Assembly: GCF_002339505.1 (NCBI RefSeq)
Contig: NZ_DDJO01000012.1
Location: forward strand, 203,188-267,187
Direction: 5' to 3'
Length of the DNA stretch: 64,000 nucleotides
Source: Corynebacterium sp. UBA2622
GTDB lineage: Bacteria > Actinomycetota > Actinomycetes > Mycobacteriales > Mycobacteriaceae
Below, in pieces: positions 26,179 to 35,034 of the stretch (positions within the stretch are counted from its first letter, which is position 1; the number at the start of each line of letters is the position of its first letter). Position numbers and translations under genes: made by a program. The notes below the pieces were generated by a model. That model made no database searches, was not told where the DNA came from, and saw only the letters and a list, made by a program, of their open reading frames with translations.

Positions 26179-26908
26179 AGAACCGACCCACCAGCTCCGC
26201 CCCGACGACGAGGTCGGTGCCGGGGCCGAGGCGCTCGTCGAGCGCCACGGGAGCGGGTACGACGTGGCCCATGCCTTCGACGGACCACAGCTCCACGGGA
26301 GCTGAGCCACCGGACCAGGTGTCGCGCCGCAGGCCCGGAGAGGGTTGCTCCACCGCGTGCTCCCCGGAGCCGCTGAGCGCGGCCAGAAACGCGGCGCTCT
26401 GCAGCGCACCGGGCCGCTCACCCGGGAGGTAGGGGACCAGGGGATCAGCGGTGCCGTGCACCGAGAGAACGGGTGTGGGTACCCAGTTTCCCGGCCGGGC
26501 CGGCATGGTGTTCAGGGCGGGAAGGGGAGTGCCGAAGGTGGCGATGCCATGGAGGGCCCCGGGGGCGTCGAAAAGCAGGCGCACCAGCATCTGGCCACCG
26601 TTGGAGAACCCGCACCCGATCACGCGCCGCGGCCTGTACAGGCCGATGAGCTCGGTGAGGAAGCCGACGTCGTCGGAGCCGCTGCCCGGGTCGAGCGCGT
26701 TGAAGCGGCGGTGCAGGGCATCTGGGTAGACAACCGTGCACCCGCGCTCGGCGAGGCTGTCGAAGGTGTGGCCGGTGAACGCGCGGGCCACGTTGCCGGA
26801 CTGCCGCAGACCGTGGAGGAAGAGGACCAGAGTGTCCCCGTGGCCGTCGACCTCCACCCACGTGCGCACGACACCGTCGAGGGTGAGGTTCCGGCGCCGT
26901 GGGTTCAC
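26168..26908 (-). CDS. LpqC/PHB-depolymerase-like alpha/beta hydrolase
   Basis: 246 residues without a clear signal peptide. The catalytic triad is readable: Ser in [12 protein letters not shown], Asp in [12 protein letters not shown] and His in [17 protein letters not shown] gives the oxyanion loop. The family includes polyhydroxybutyrate depolymerases and feruloyl esterases; the natural substrate here is not known. Its start overlaps the stop of the zinc permease gene by 4 bp, so it is translated as the last member of the znu operon, an unusual partner for metal uptake. Confidence 0.75.
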   Translation of the reverse strand: MNPRRRNLTLDGVVRTWVEVDGHGDTLVLFLHGLRQSGNVARAFTGHTFDSLAERGCTVVYPDALHRRFNALDPGSGSDDVGFLTELIGLYRPRRVIGCGFSNGGQMLVRLLFDAPGALHGIATFGTPLPALNTMPARPGNWVPTPVLSVHGTADPLVPYLPGERPGALQSAAFLAALSGSGEHAVEQPSPGLRRDTWSGGSAPVELWSVEGMGHVVPAPVALDERLGPGTDLVVGAELVGRFFSL

Positions 26909-27774
26909 GCGCCCAGCTTAACGGGTGCCCGCCGGGCGCGGGAGCCGGCCAGCCGGCACACGGCGTAGATGGCGAAGGAGATGAAGGCCACCACGACGCT
27001 CACGGGAAGGCCGGGGGTGAGGGAAAGCACCAGCCCGCCGACCGAGGCGAGTTCGGCGAAGATGACGCTCCACACCACGGCGGCGCGGGGGTTCGCCGTC
27101 ACCGCGACGGCGCTCGCGCCGGGCGCGATGAGCAGGGCCATCACCAGCAGAACGCCCACGACCTGCACGGCCTGCGCGGTGGTGATCCCGAGGAGCACGG
27201 CGAAGACCAGGGCGAGGCCGCGCACGGGAACACCGGAAGCGGCCGCGACCTCGGGGTCGGCCGAGGCGAAGAGAAGCGGGCGCCAGAGCAGGCCCACCGC
27301 GGCGGCCACCAGCAGCGCCGCCAGCGCCAGGGACCGCACCCCGGTGCCCGTCACGCCGACGATCTGCCCGGTGAGCAGCGCCATCGCCCGTGTGGAGTTA
27401 CCCGGGTACAGGTGCAGGCAGAGTACGGAGATGCCCATGCCGAAGCTCATCACCACCCCCACCGCGGCATCGTTGCCGCCGCGCAGCCCCAAGAGCGCGA
27501 GGAGCACCGCGGCGCTCACGGAACCGGCCACGGCCCCCAGCCCGAGGTTGACGCCGAAGAGCAGGGCCGCGGCCGCCCCCATCAGGGCGAGCTCCGAGGT
27601 CGCGTGCACCCCGAAGGACATCCGCCGCAGAACCACCAACGGTGCAATGAGCCCCGACAGCAGGCCCAGCAGCGCCGCCGCGGCGAGGGCGGAGGCGACG
27701 AAATCGAAACCGAGCAGGTAGCGGGTCTGCGCGATGGCGCCCGCGAGGGTATGCATCAGGTCTGCCGGGGTCAC
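26905..27774 (-). CDS. znuB: Zinc ABC transporter permease
   Basis: 289 residues with about eight membrane segments, of the ZnuB/MntB (ABC-3) family. The segment FGVHATSELALMGAAAALL corresponds to the conserved H-x-x-x-G-like region of metal permeases. It forms the channel for the zinc-binding protein and ATPase encoded upstream, and its start overlaps the ATPase stop (ATGA). The metal assignment comes from the His-rich binding protein and the Zur-like box of the same operon. Confidence 0.88.
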   Translation of the reverse strand: MTPADLMHTLAGAIAQTRYLLGFDFVASALAAAALLGLLSGLIAPLVVLRRMSFGVHATSELALMGAAAALLFGVNLGLGAVAGSVSAAVLLALLGLRGGNDAAVGVVMSFGMGISVLCLHLYPGNSTRAMALLTGQIVGVTGTGVRSLALAALLVAAAVGLLWRPLLFASADPEVAAASGVPVRGLALVFAVLLGITTAQAVQVVGVLLVMALLIAPGASAVAVTANPRAAVVWSVIFAELASVGGLVLSLTPGLPVSVVVAFISFAIYAVCRLAGSRARRAPVKLGA

Positions 27775-28460
27775 ACGATCACCGTCCTGCCCCGCACGGT
27801 GAGCACGTCCACCGGGGAGCCGTAGAGCTCGGTGAGGACGCTGGAGCGCAGGACCTCGCGGGCAGCCCCCAGCACGTGCCCGTGCGGGCCGATGTAGAGG
27901 ACGCGGTCGACCATGTCTGCCACGGGGTCGAGCGAATGCGTCACCAGCACCACGGCGGCCCCGGTCTCCCGGAACCTCCGCGCGCTCTCTCGCTGCCGGG
28001 AAACGTCCAGGGAGAGGAAGGGTTCGTCGGCGAGCAACAGCTCCGGGCGCCTCGCCAGCGCCTGCGCCTGCCGCACGAGTTGCTGCTGCCCGCCCGAGAG
28101 CGCGCCCACGCGTCGGTCCGCGAACGCCAGTGCGCCGACGCTTTCGAGAAGCTTGTCGACGTCCCCCCGCCGCCCCGCCCGGCCGCGGAGCACCCCGTGG
28201 CCCAGGGCGAGGGACACCAGGTCGCGCGCCCGCACAGGCAGGTCGCGGGGGAACATGCGCTGCTGGGGGATGTACCCGAGCCGCCCGCGGGTCTCCACGG
28301 TGCCGCGGTCGAGGCGCCGGGTGCCCACGAGGGTGTTCAGAAGGGTTGACTTTCCTGAGCCGTTGGGGCCGAGGACAGCGACCATTTCCCCGGGGGAGAC
28401 CTCAAGGTCCAGCCCGTCCCAGAGGGGATTGACGGCGGCGCCGCACAGCCGGGCGATCAC
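27771..28460 (-). CDS. znuC: Zinc ABC transporter ATP-binding protein
   Basis: A 229-residue ABC ATPase. Walker A is GPNGSGKST, the Q-loop lies in LGYIPQQRM, the signature is LSGGQQQLVRQ, Walker B is ELLLADEP and the H-loop is LVTHSL. It powers metal import through the adjacent permease. It overlaps its neighbours by 4 bp on both sides. Confidence 0.9.
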   Translation of the reverse strand: MIARLCGAAVNPLWDGLDLEVSPGEMVAVLGPNGSGKSTLLNTLVGTRRLDRGTVETRGRLGYIPQQRMFPRDLPVRARDLVSLALGHGVLRGRAGRRGDVDKLLESVGALAFADRRVGALSGGQQQLVRQAQALARRPELLLADEPFLSLDVSRQRESARRFRETGAAVVLVTHSLDPVADMVDRVLYIGPHGHVLGAAREVLRSSVLTELYGSPVDVLTVRGRTVIV

Positions 28461-29362
28461 TGCAGCGACCGGGCGAGCTCGCGCGCCACGCGTAGGAAGT
28501 AATCCAGGAAGTTTTCCCCGCCGGGCGGGGTCTCGTAGACCTCCACGACGGGCACCCCGGCGGCCTTCGCCTCGTCGACGATGCGTTGGGCGGAACCGTT
28601 CGGGCTCTGGGGGTCGGAAATGAGCGCGTCGACGTGGCCCGCCCGCAGCTCGTCGATGAACTCGGCGACGGCTGCCCCCGAGGGCTCCGTCTCGTCAAGG
28701 GAGGCGGCGCGGTAGGCGTCGGGGGTGACCTCCTCCAGCGGGGATTCCTCCACGATCGCGTCGGCGATCGGGTGAACCTGCGCCACCCGGGCGTCCGGGA
28801 GGGCGGCCAGCGCGGACGCTATCTCGCTGAGGCGGGTGTTCAGGGCGTCCGTGCTACCGCCGGCGGTGTCGGCGACCTTGTGTCCCACGTCCGCGAGCGC
28901 GGTTGTGGAATACCAGACGTGTTCGTTGTCCCCGTGGCCGTGTTCGTGGCCCTCTCCGTGGTCGTGCCCGTGCTCATGGTTGTGCGCCTCGGTCAGGGGC
29001 AGCGCCGAGATGACCTTCACCGGGTCGGCGGTGGAGTACAGGGCCGCGTCATAGACCCCGCCGTTGGCCACCACGAGCTCCGCCGAATTGACGCGGGCGT
29101 GGTCTGCTGCGGTGGGTTCGTACTCGTGGGGGTCGGTGGAGGGGTTGGAGATGATCGCGCCCACGTCGTGGCCGAGAACGGATGCGGCCACGTCGGCCCA
29201 CACCTTCGTCGTGGCGACGGTCTCGCCGTGAGCGTCCGCCGAGGGGGACGGTGAGCTGCCGGAACCACCCGATTGCCCGCATCCGGTGAGGCCCAGGGTG
29301 GTCAGGGACGCTGTGAAAAGGCACGCTGCGGCGCGCATGTGCTTAATGGTCATAATTTTCAT
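28457..29362 (-). CDS. znuA: Zinc-binding ABC transporter lipoprotein
   Basis: A cluster A-I metal-binding protein, about 301 residues. The lipobox is LGLTGC. The His-rich loop HNHEHGHDHGEGHEHGHGDN lies between the first metal-ligand region (DPHEYEPT) and the EHVWYS segment, as in ZnuA, where it collects zinc. The later GVPVVEVYETP is typical. Candidate ATG codons are 29362, 29353 and 29338, none with a ribosome site. 29362 gives MKIMTIKHMRAAAC before the hydrophobic core, but the shorter forms would also make a working signal peptide. A Zur-like palindrome lies just upstream. Confidence 0.87.
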   Translation of the reverse strand: MKIMTIKHMRAAACLFTASLTTLGLTGCGQSGGSGSSPSPSADAHGETVATTKVWADVAASVLGHDVGAIISNPSTDPHEYEPTAADHARVNSAELVVANGGVYDAALYSTADPVKVISALPLTEAHNHEHGHDHGEGHEHGHGDNEHVWYSTTALADVGHKVADTAGGSTDALNTRLSEIASALAALPDARVAQVHPIADAIVEESPLEEVTPDAYRAASLDETEPSGAAVAEFIDELRAGHVDALISDPQSPNGSAQRIVDEAKAAGVPVVEVYETPPGGENFLDYFLRVARELARSLQ

Positions 29363-29373
29363 TAAAGCACTAC

Positions 29374-29388
29374 TGAAAATTACTTTCA
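29374..29388. promoter_or_regulatory. Zur-like operator of the zinc transporter operon
   Basis: TGAAAATTACTTTCA is palindromic except for one pair and close to the actinobacterial Zur box (TGAAAATnATTTTCA). It sits directly upstream of znuA. A second, partial copy (TGAAAATTATGAC on the minus strand) overlaps the candidate start codons. Confidence 0.65.
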
Positions 29389-29424
29389 ATTGAGGGTCTG
29401 TGCCCCCGGTGCGGGCCCGGGCAA

Positions 29425-29430
29425 TACGAT
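29425..29430 (+). promoter_or_regulatory. -10 element of ipsA
   Basis: TACGAT ends 6 nt before ATG 29437. It is about 37 bp from the Zur-like palindrome, so a bound repressor might also touch this promoter. Confidence 0.5.
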
Positions 29431-29436
29431 GGACCC

Positions 29437-30522
29437 ATGCCACGCCGCCCCGCCGCCCGGGCAACCCTCGCCTCCATCGCCGCCGAGCTCGGCGTGTCGC
29501 GGACCACCGTCTCCAACGCCTACAACCGCCCGGACCAGCTCTCCCCTGAGCTGCGCGAGCGCATCCTCGCCACCGCCCGGCGCCTCGGTTACGCCGGACC
29601 CGACCCCACCGCGCGCTCCCTGCGCACCAGCCGCGCCGGCTCCGTGGGGGTCATCCTCACCGAGCGCCTTTCCTACGCCTTCGAGGACCACGCCTCCGTC
29701 GACTTCCTCGCCGGCCTCGCCTCGCACGACGACTTCTCCCTCAGCCTCATCCCCGTCGGCCCCGGCGAGAACTCGGCCACCAGGGCCGACATGGTTACGG
29801 GGGCCATCGTGGACGGTTTCGTGGTCTACTCCGTACCCGCGGGAGATCCCCACCTGCGCGCCGCCCGGGGCCGCGGCCTGCCCGTCGTGGTCTGCGACCA
29901 GCCCGCCAACCTGACCGGGGTGCCCTTCGTCGGCATCGACGACTTCGCGGCCATCCAACCCGCGGCGCGCGCGCTCGTCAGCGCCGGTCACCGACGCATC
30001 GGCATCCTCACCAAGCGTCTCTTCAGCACCGTCCGCGACGGGCCCGTCACGCCCGGCGAGGTGGAGGCCTCGGACATGTACGTCCAGCGCGCCCGCGTGC
30101 GCGGTGCCCTGGAGGTGTTCCGCGGGGCGGGGATCGGGAACGTGCCCATCGTCAACAGGCACTTCAACGACCTCGCTTCCGCCACCGGCGGCGCCCGCGA
30201 GCTCCTCGGTGCCCACCCGGACCTGACAGCCGTGCTGTGCACGACGGACTCCATGGCCCTCGGTGTCCTCGAGGCCTACGGCGACCGGGTGCCCCACGGC
30301 CTGTCGGTCACGGGCTTTGACGGCATCGCCGCCGCCCGCTACCTGGGCCTGACCACGGTGGATCAGCCGAACCGGCTCAAGGGGGCGGAGGTGGGAAAGG
30401 TGCTCGGCTCCCTCATCGGGGGTGCGCCAGTGCCGGCGCGCACGATACTTCCCACCGACTTCATTCCGGGTCGTACCGTGGGCGCCCCGCCAGGCGGGAC
30501 CGGGCCGACGCGAGATCGGTGA
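29437..30522 (+). CDS. ipsA: LacI-family regulator IpsA (inositol-derived lipid formation)
   Basis: 361 residues. The N-terminal LacI helix-turn-helix is LASIAAELGVSRTTVSNAYN, then the hinge region and a periplasmic-binding-like effector domain (GFVVYSVPAGDP, AVLCTTDSMALGVLEAYG, SVTGFDGIAAARYL). Its position between znuABC and otsB is that of C. glutamicum cg2910, IpsA, which senses inositol and activates ino1 for PI and mycothiol precursors. Assignment is by family and synteny from memory. The 3' end overlaps the convergent otsB gene by 62 bp, so the tails of both are coded on opposite strands of the same DNA. Confidence 0.82.
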   Translation: MPRRPAARATLASIAAELGVSRTTVSNAYNRPDQLSPELRERILATARRLGYAGPDPTARSLRTSRAGSVGVILTERLSYAFEDHASVDFLAGLASHDDFSLSLIPVGPGENSATRADMVTGAIVDGFVVYSVPAGDPHLRAARGRGLPVVVCDQPANLTGVPFVGIDDFAAIQPAARALVSAGHRRIGILTKRLFSTVRDGPVTPGEVEASDMYVQRARVRGALEVFRGAGIGNVPIVNRHFNDLASATGGARELLGAHPDLTAVLCTTDSMALGVLEAYGDRVPHGLSVTGFDGIAAARYLGLTTVDQPNRLKGAEVGKVLGSLIGGAPVPARTILPTDFIPGRTVGAPPGGTGPTRDR

Positions 30523-31228
30523 GGAAGCCCGCCATGTCGGCGACCGATGCCAGGCGCAGCCCGGCGGCCGAGGGCTTCCCGCCGACCTTGATGCCGACAT
30601 CCCCGGCCCCGAGTACGGCGATGGCGGTCTCGTCGGTGGTGTCGTCGCCGGCGAAGAGGGTGACGGTGAAGCGCCGCTTGTACCCGGCGAGCCAGGTGCC
30701 CTTGGTGGTGTCCACGGCCGAGAACTCCACCACGTTGCGTCCCTCGGTGACGGGGCGCCCCCCGGCGTCGATCTCCCGGGCGCGGGCGAGAACCGCCGTC
30801 GCGGCATCCGGGTCGGACTCGGCGAGCGCGGCGACGTGGATGACGCGCTGGTAGGGCTTGACCTCCACGTAGGCCGGAGGCTCCGCAATGGCCTCCAGAC
30901 GGGACTGGATGCGCTCGAGGTAGTCGAGATCGTCCGGGGAGAGCTCAGGGCCACCCTGGCTGGGCTCGGCGCCGTGGGATCCGACGAGCACCACGGGGTC
31001 TCCGAGCGGGAGGACGCTGCGCAGGCCCTCGAGGTGGCGCCCGCTCAGTACCGCGACCTCTGTGGCGGGCAGATGGGCGAGCACCCGGATCGCGGCGAGG
31101 GCACCCGGGTGGGCGCGGGCGGTGGAGGCGTCGGTGACGATCTCGGAAATGGTGCCGTCGAAGTCGAGGCACACCAGCAGAGACTCAGCCCCTGCCAACC
31201 GGCGCAGCGCACCTGCGCGGTCGGTCAC
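30461..31228 (-). CDS. otsB: Trehalose-6-phosphate phosphatase
   Basis: A HAD-superfamily enzyme of 255 residues, second step of the OtsAB route to trehalose. Motif I is LLVCLDFDGTISEI with the nucleophile Asp and the acid-base Asp. Motif IV is TLFAGDDTTDETA. The cap module lies between. Trehalose is a compatible solute and the carrier for mycolates in corynebacteria. The GTG at 31228 is chosen because it overlaps the preceding stop as GTGA. Confidence 0.92.
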   Translation of the reverse strand: MTDRAGALRRLAGAESLLVCLDFDGTISEIVTDASTARAHPGALAAIRVLAHLPATEVAVLSGRHLEGLRSVLPLGDPVVLVGSHGAEPSQGGPELSPDDLDYLERIQSRLEAIAEPPAYVEVKPYQRVIHVAALAESDPDAATAVLARAREIDAGGRPVTEGRNVVEFSAVDTTKGTWLAGYKRRFTVTLFAGDDTTDETAIAVLGAGDVGIKVGGKPSAAGLRLASVADMAGFLTDLASARSRLAGRPRYDPE

Positions 31229-31686
31229 GGCTTCATCACCCGGATGGCGGGTGCGTTGACCTCCCCGCCGCGCCGGGTCAGCACCGCCTCGGCGTCGCCG
31301 AAGTGGCGGACATCGAACTCGGCGCCCGAGGTGAACAGGCCGGCAAGCTGGTCGTGCACGTGGCGCGCGCCGCCTTTGCAATCGCCTGGGTTGTCAATGC
31401 GCACATCGTCCAACCGCAGGGAGTCGCCCTGCGAGCTGACCTTCGCCTGCAGCGGGGCGCATCCGGTCTGGCCGTGCATCGAGGTGCCGCCGAACGCAAG
31501 CGTGGCCCGCCCGGCGGCATCCGCCGGAAGGTCCGCCGTGTTGTCCGGGTCGGTGTAGATGCCCACGATCTGCCAGGTTGGGCCGTTCAAACCAGCGGTG
31601 TCCCCCCGGGATGCGCACCCCGGGAGGGTGCCCGCGAGCACCGCACCCGCCACCGCGACCGGCGCCACCGCGGTGCGGGGCCTCAC
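31225..31686 (-). CDS. META-domain-like lipoprotein between otsA and otsB
   Basis: 153 residues starting with a GTG that overlaps the otsA stop. The signal peptide ends in lipobox TLPGC. The mature domain opens with [15 protein letters not shown] and has [20 protein letters not shown], the shape of META/HslJ lipoproteins (a W near the start and an N/H-G-x-x-G-C motif). Being embedded between the two trehalose genes it may act in envelope or osmotic stress. The biochemical role is unknown. Confidence 0.7.
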   Translation of the reverse strand: MRPRTAVAPVAVAGAVLAGTLPGCASRGDTAGLNGPTWQIVGIYTDPDNTADLPADAAGRATLAFGGTSMHGQTGCAPLQAKVSSQGDSLRLDDVRIDNPGDCKGGARHVHDQLAGLFTSGAEFDVRHFGDAEAVLTRRGGEVNAPAIRVMKP

Positions 31687-32975
31687 AGCGCCTCCAGGAA
31701 GGCCTTCGCCCACCGGTCCACGTCGTGTTCGGACACCCAGGCGTACATCTGTTTCATCGCCTCCGGGTTGCCCTTCACCGCGCCGAGGATGGCCTCCTCC
31801 ACGGAGGGCAGATCGAAGGGGTTGCACAGGAACGCCTGGCTCAGCTCCCCGGCCGCGCCGGCGAACTCGGAGAGGACGAGCGCACCGTCACCCTCGGGAT
31901 GGCAGGAGACGTACTCCTTGGCCACAAGGTTCATGCCGTCCTTGAAGGGGGTGACCAGCATGACGTCGGCGGCGGCGTAGAAGGTGCCCAGGCTCTCCTT
32001 CGGCACCGGGCGGTGTATGTAGTGCACCACGGGTCGCCCGACCGTGCCGAAGCGGCCGTTGATCCGTCCCACGGCCTCCTCCACCTCGCGGCGCGTTTCC
32101 CGGTAGTGGTCGATCCTCTCGCGCGAGGGGGTCGCCAGCTGCACGACGGTGACGTCGTCAAGCTTGCCCTGCTCAAGCAGCTCCTCCACCGCGAGCAGGC
32201 GCTGGAGGATGCCCTTGGTGTAATCGAGGCGGTCCACGCCGAGCATGAGCGTTGCCGGGTTGCCCAGGCTTTCGCGCAGCTTCTCGACGTCCTCCCGGCC
32301 ACCCCGGACTATCGACTCCGGGTCGATGGAGATGGGGAAGGTACCGGTGCGCGGCCCGTCCTCGCCGACGAGCGCGCGGAAGTTCTCCTCGTCCTCCCCG
32401 CGCTGGAAGCCAATGAGGTCGCAGCCCTCCAAGCCCTGGGTGATCTCCTCGCGCCACGGCAGCTGGCGGAACAGGTCGGGGGAGGGGAAGGGGATGTGGA
32501 GGAAGAAACCGATGGTGAGGTCCGGGCGCATCTCGCGCAGCAGGCCCGGGACGAGCTGGAGCTGGTAGTCCTGCACCCACACCACGGCGTTGTCGTCGGC
32601 GGCGCTGGCGGCGGCCTCCGCGAAGCGGCGGTTGACATCGAGGTAGGAGTCCCACCACTCCGTCTCGTAGCGGGGCGGGACGATCAGGTCGTGGTAGAGG
32701 GGCCAGAGCGAGGAGTTGGAGAAGCCCTCGTAGAAGTTCTCGAAGTCGCTCTGGTCCAGCGCGACCGGGTGGAGCTGGATGCCGTCGAACTCGAAGGGGT
32801 CCAGGCGCTCGTCCACCTCACCGGGCCAACCCACCCAGCACCCCTCGTGGCGGCGCAGAACGGGGGCGAGCGCGGCGACGAGCCCGCCCGGGGAGGTCTC
32901 CCAGCCGTCGCCCGACTCGGCGCGGTCGACGGGAAGGCGGTTGGCGACGACTACAAAGCTGTTTGCCCCGGTCAT
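31683..32975 (-). CDS. otsA: Alpha,alpha-trehalose-phosphate synthase
   Basis: A GT20 glycosyltransferase joining UDP- or GDP-glucose to glucose-6-phosphate. Readable blocks are [11 protein letters not shown] (glucose-6-P loop), [38 protein letters not shown], and [19 protein letters not shown] with the nucleotide-sugar residues. At 430 residues it is shorter than the about 485 of the C. glutamicum enzyme. The shortening lies between the GFQ block and FPISID, where an insert of about 40 residues in that enzyme is reduced to a few. All catalytic motifs remain. It is the upstream member of the OtsA-lipoprotein-OtsB run with GTGA overlaps. Confidence 0.93.
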   Translation of the reverse strand: MTGANSFVVVANRLPVDRAESGDGWETSPGGLVAALAPVLRRHEGCWVGWPGEVDERLDPFEFDGIQLHPVALDQSDFENFYEGFSNSSLWPLYHDLIVPPRYETEWWDSYLDVNRRFAEAAASAADDNAVVWVQDYQLQLVPGLLREMRPDLTIGFFLHIPFPSPDLFRQLPWREEITQGLEGCDLIGFQRGEDEENFRALVGEDGPRTGTFPISIDPESIVRGGREDVEKLRESLGNPATLMLGVDRLDYTKGILQRLLAVEELLEQGKLDDVTVVQLATPSRERIDHYRETRREVEEAVGRINGRFGTVGRPVVHYIHRPVPKESLGTFYAAADVMLVTPFKDGMNLVAKEYVSCHPEGDGALVLSEFAGAAGELSQAFLCNPFDLPSVEEAILGAVKGNPEAMKQMYAWVSEHDVDRWAKAFLEAL

Positions 32976-32985
32976 GGCGCCCGCC

Positions 32986-33366
32986 TTAGGCCTCGTCGGG
33001 GGAGGTGGCCTTCGTGGCCGCCTTCTTCGTGGTTTTCTTCGTCGCCTTCTTGGTCGTCTTCTTCGCCGTGGTCTTCTTGGCGGCCTTCTTGGTTGCCTTC
33101 TTCTTCGTGGCCTTCTTCTTGGTCGCCTTCTTCGCGGGGGCGGCGGAGGCCGCGGCTGCCTCGGCGGCGGCAGCCTCCTGCTCCTCGGCGTACTTCTTGT
33201 ACACGAAGCCGCGCGGTTCGACGCCCAGCATCGACATCAGCGTGACGCCGTCGAAGAAGTCCTCGGAGTAGGTGGCCACGATCCGCCGAGCGCCGGAGGC
33301 TGTCTGCTCCTCAACCGCGTGGACGGCCTCGGGGGAGGGGCGAGAATCGGTGATCTTGGGGGGCAC
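32986..33366 (-). CDS. Small protein with histone-like Lys/Ala/Thr-rich tail
   Basis: 126 residues. The first 65 form a possible folded part ([42 protein letters not shown]). An Ala-rich spacer follows, then about 45 residues of repeating KKATKKxA/T units, as in histone H1 or the HU/HupB tail of mycobacteria. The tail should bind DNA or RNA without sequence preference. The GTG start has GGAG 7 nt upstream. It precedes otsA on the same strand with a 10-nt gap, so it may be co-transcribed. I know of similar proteins beside otsA in corynebacteria but no function. Confidence 0.7.
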   Translation of the reverse strand: MPPKITDSRPSPEAVHAVEEQTASGARRIVATYSEDFFDGVTLMSMLGVEPRGFVYKKYAEEQEAAAAEAAAASAAPAKKATKKKATKKKATKKAAKKTTAKKTTKKATKKTTKKAATKATSPDEA

Positions 33367-33478
33367 GAAGCTTCTCCTTCTGCACGGCTTGTACACGGCA
33401 CTGGTGTTGCGGGCGTGGTTTGGAGCCCGCGCCCGAACACGGACCGCCTAATTCTACGCCAACAAACCGCGCCCGGCC

Positions 33479-34966
33479 TCAGGCGGAGGGGCGGCGGCGA
33501 CGACGCCCCAGCGCCGCCTGCTCGGCGCGCCGGATCTGCTGGAAGGTCACCCGCCCCGCGCGGCGGAAGGCGGGGTAGGGGTTGAACATCCGGGGGCGGC
33601 GGATGCGGCGCGCCCCCCACTCACCGAGGACCACGCCGCTCGCGAGGGCCACGCACGTGCCCACGGCCAGGGCGAGGCTGGTCATGCCCACCACGAGCTG
33701 CTCGTTCAGGATGGCGTACATGCCCCGGTAGATTCCGGAACCGGGCAAGAACGGGGTCACGCCCGCCACGGCGGTGATGACGGGGTTGATGAGGAAGCGG
33801 CGCGAGACGAGGCCGCCGGCCAGGCCGACGACGAAGGCGCAGGCGAAGGTGGCCAGGAGCCGTCCCGTGCCGAGTGGGAGGAGGAATAGGTAGTACATCG
33901 CGGAGCCGGCGAGCGCGGTCGCCGCCGAGACGAGAATGGCGGGCTTTTCTGCGAAGGAAGACACCGCGAAGGCCGCCGATGCCACGGTGCTGCCGATCAA
34001 CCGGGCCAGGGCCGAGCTGAACGACGGTGCGCCCAGCATGGTTTCCAGCGGCGGGAGCCCCACCCCGAGGAGATCTGCCACGCTGATGCCGAACGCGACT
34101 CCCGCCACGATGCCGCCGGTGAACAGCATGGTCTGGAAGAACCTGGCGGACGCGGTGACCGGGGAGCCGGTGATGCCGTCGAGAAGCGATTGCACGAGCG
34201 TGAGCCCGGCGAGGAGGACGACGATGCCGGTGGCGATCACCTGGCTGGGCACGATGGTGTAGCCGAAGTTCGCGGAGAAGTGGTAGAAGAGCACGGCCGG
34301 CACGGTGGCGAGGAACCCGCCGATGGCGCAGTGGAAGAAGTAGGGCAGGTCGTTGCGGGAAAGGACCTTGCTGACCACCATGATCAGGAACGACGTCAGC
34401 GCGCCCACCGAGGCCATGAACAGGTCGCTGCCCAGGAGGATGCCGACGGCCGCGCCCATGACGGTCCATCCGCCGAGGAAGCGGGCGACGCGGTGGGGGA
34501 TGTATTCCCGGTCGATTGTGTCCAGGATTTTCTCGGCCATCTCCGGCGGGGTTGCACCGGAACGGATGGAGCGGATCAGGCGGTCCGCCTCCTGGAGCTT
34601 GTGGTAGTTGTACGAGAAGTCGTTGACAACCCGGAACACGCTCACCGGCTGCCGGCGCTCCACGCCGATGATCGTGTGGATCGTCATCGTGTTCACGGTG
34701 ATGTCCACGTGGCAGTAATGCAGACCGTACGAGGAGGTCACCGTGTGGATCTGTGCCTTGACATCGGAGCTGGTCGTGCCGTTGGTGATCAGGATCGAGC
34801 CGATCCGAGCCGCGATGTTCATCACGGCCGCGACCTGCGCGGGATCGGTCAGGTCGACTGGGGCGAGAACCGACGGCGGGGGCGAGGTGCGGGCCTCGTC
34901 GATCGTTGCGACGCTACGCGATTTCTGGCGGAAATTATCCCACGCCTGGTTCAACCCGATTGCCAC
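33479..34966 (-). CDS. thrE: Threonine/serine exporter ThrE
   Basis: A membrane exporter of L-threonine and L-serine, 495 residues. The N-terminal cytoplasmic domain (NIAARIGSILITNGTTSSDVK, YGLHYCHVDITVNTMTIHT) contains the conserved TT/SD region. About ten membrane segments follow, and the DGITGSPVTASARFFQTMLFTGGIVAG block is near-identical to C. glutamicum ThrE as I remember it. The C-terminus is highly basic. GTG 34966 is selected because TAGTGT ends 7 nt before it and because upstream sequence does not match the family. tRNA-Thr(UGU) is divergent from it 68 bp away. Confidence 0.92.
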   Translation of the reverse strand: MAIGLNQAWDNFRQKSRSVATIDEARTSPPPSVLAPVDLTDPAQVAAVMNIAARIGSILITNGTTSSDVKAQIHTVTSSYGLHYCHVDITVNTMTIHTIIGVERRQPVSVFRVVNDFSYNYHKLQEADRLIRSIRSGATPPEMAEKILDTIDREYIPHRVARFLGGWTVMGAAVGILLGSDLFMASVGALTSFLIMVVSKVLSRNDLPYFFHCAIGGFLATVPAVLFYHFSANFGYTIVPSQVIATGIVVLLAGLTLVQSLLDGITGSPVTASARFFQTMLFTGGIVAGVAFGISVADLLGVGLPPLETMLGAPSFSSALARLIGSTVASAAFAVSSFAEKPAILVSAATALAGSAMYYLFLLPLGTGRLLATFACAFVVGLAGGLVSRRFLINPVITAVAGVTPFLPGSGIYRGMYAILNEQLVVGMTSLALAVGTCVALASGVVLGEWGARRIRRPRMFNPYPAFRRAGRVTFQQIRRAEQAALGRRRRRPSA

Positions 34967-34973
34967 ACCGCAC

Positions 34974-34979
34974 ACACTA
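34974..34979 (-). promoter_or_regulatory. -10 element of thrE
   Basis: On the minus strand TAGTGT is followed by 7 nt and the GTG at 34966. Promoters for thrE and the tRNA must share the 68 bp between them. Confidence 0.45.
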
Positions 34980-35034
34980 TCGGCTGGCACTTTTTCACGC
35001 ACTCAGGGGGTCACAGTGTACACTCTGCCTCACT

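Noticed and set aside
33005..33271. Phe/Val/Ala-rich frame on the plus strand
   Set aside because: It is the exact antisense of the Lys-rich tail of the 32986-33366 protein (AAG read as CTT), so the hydrophobic look is an artefact.
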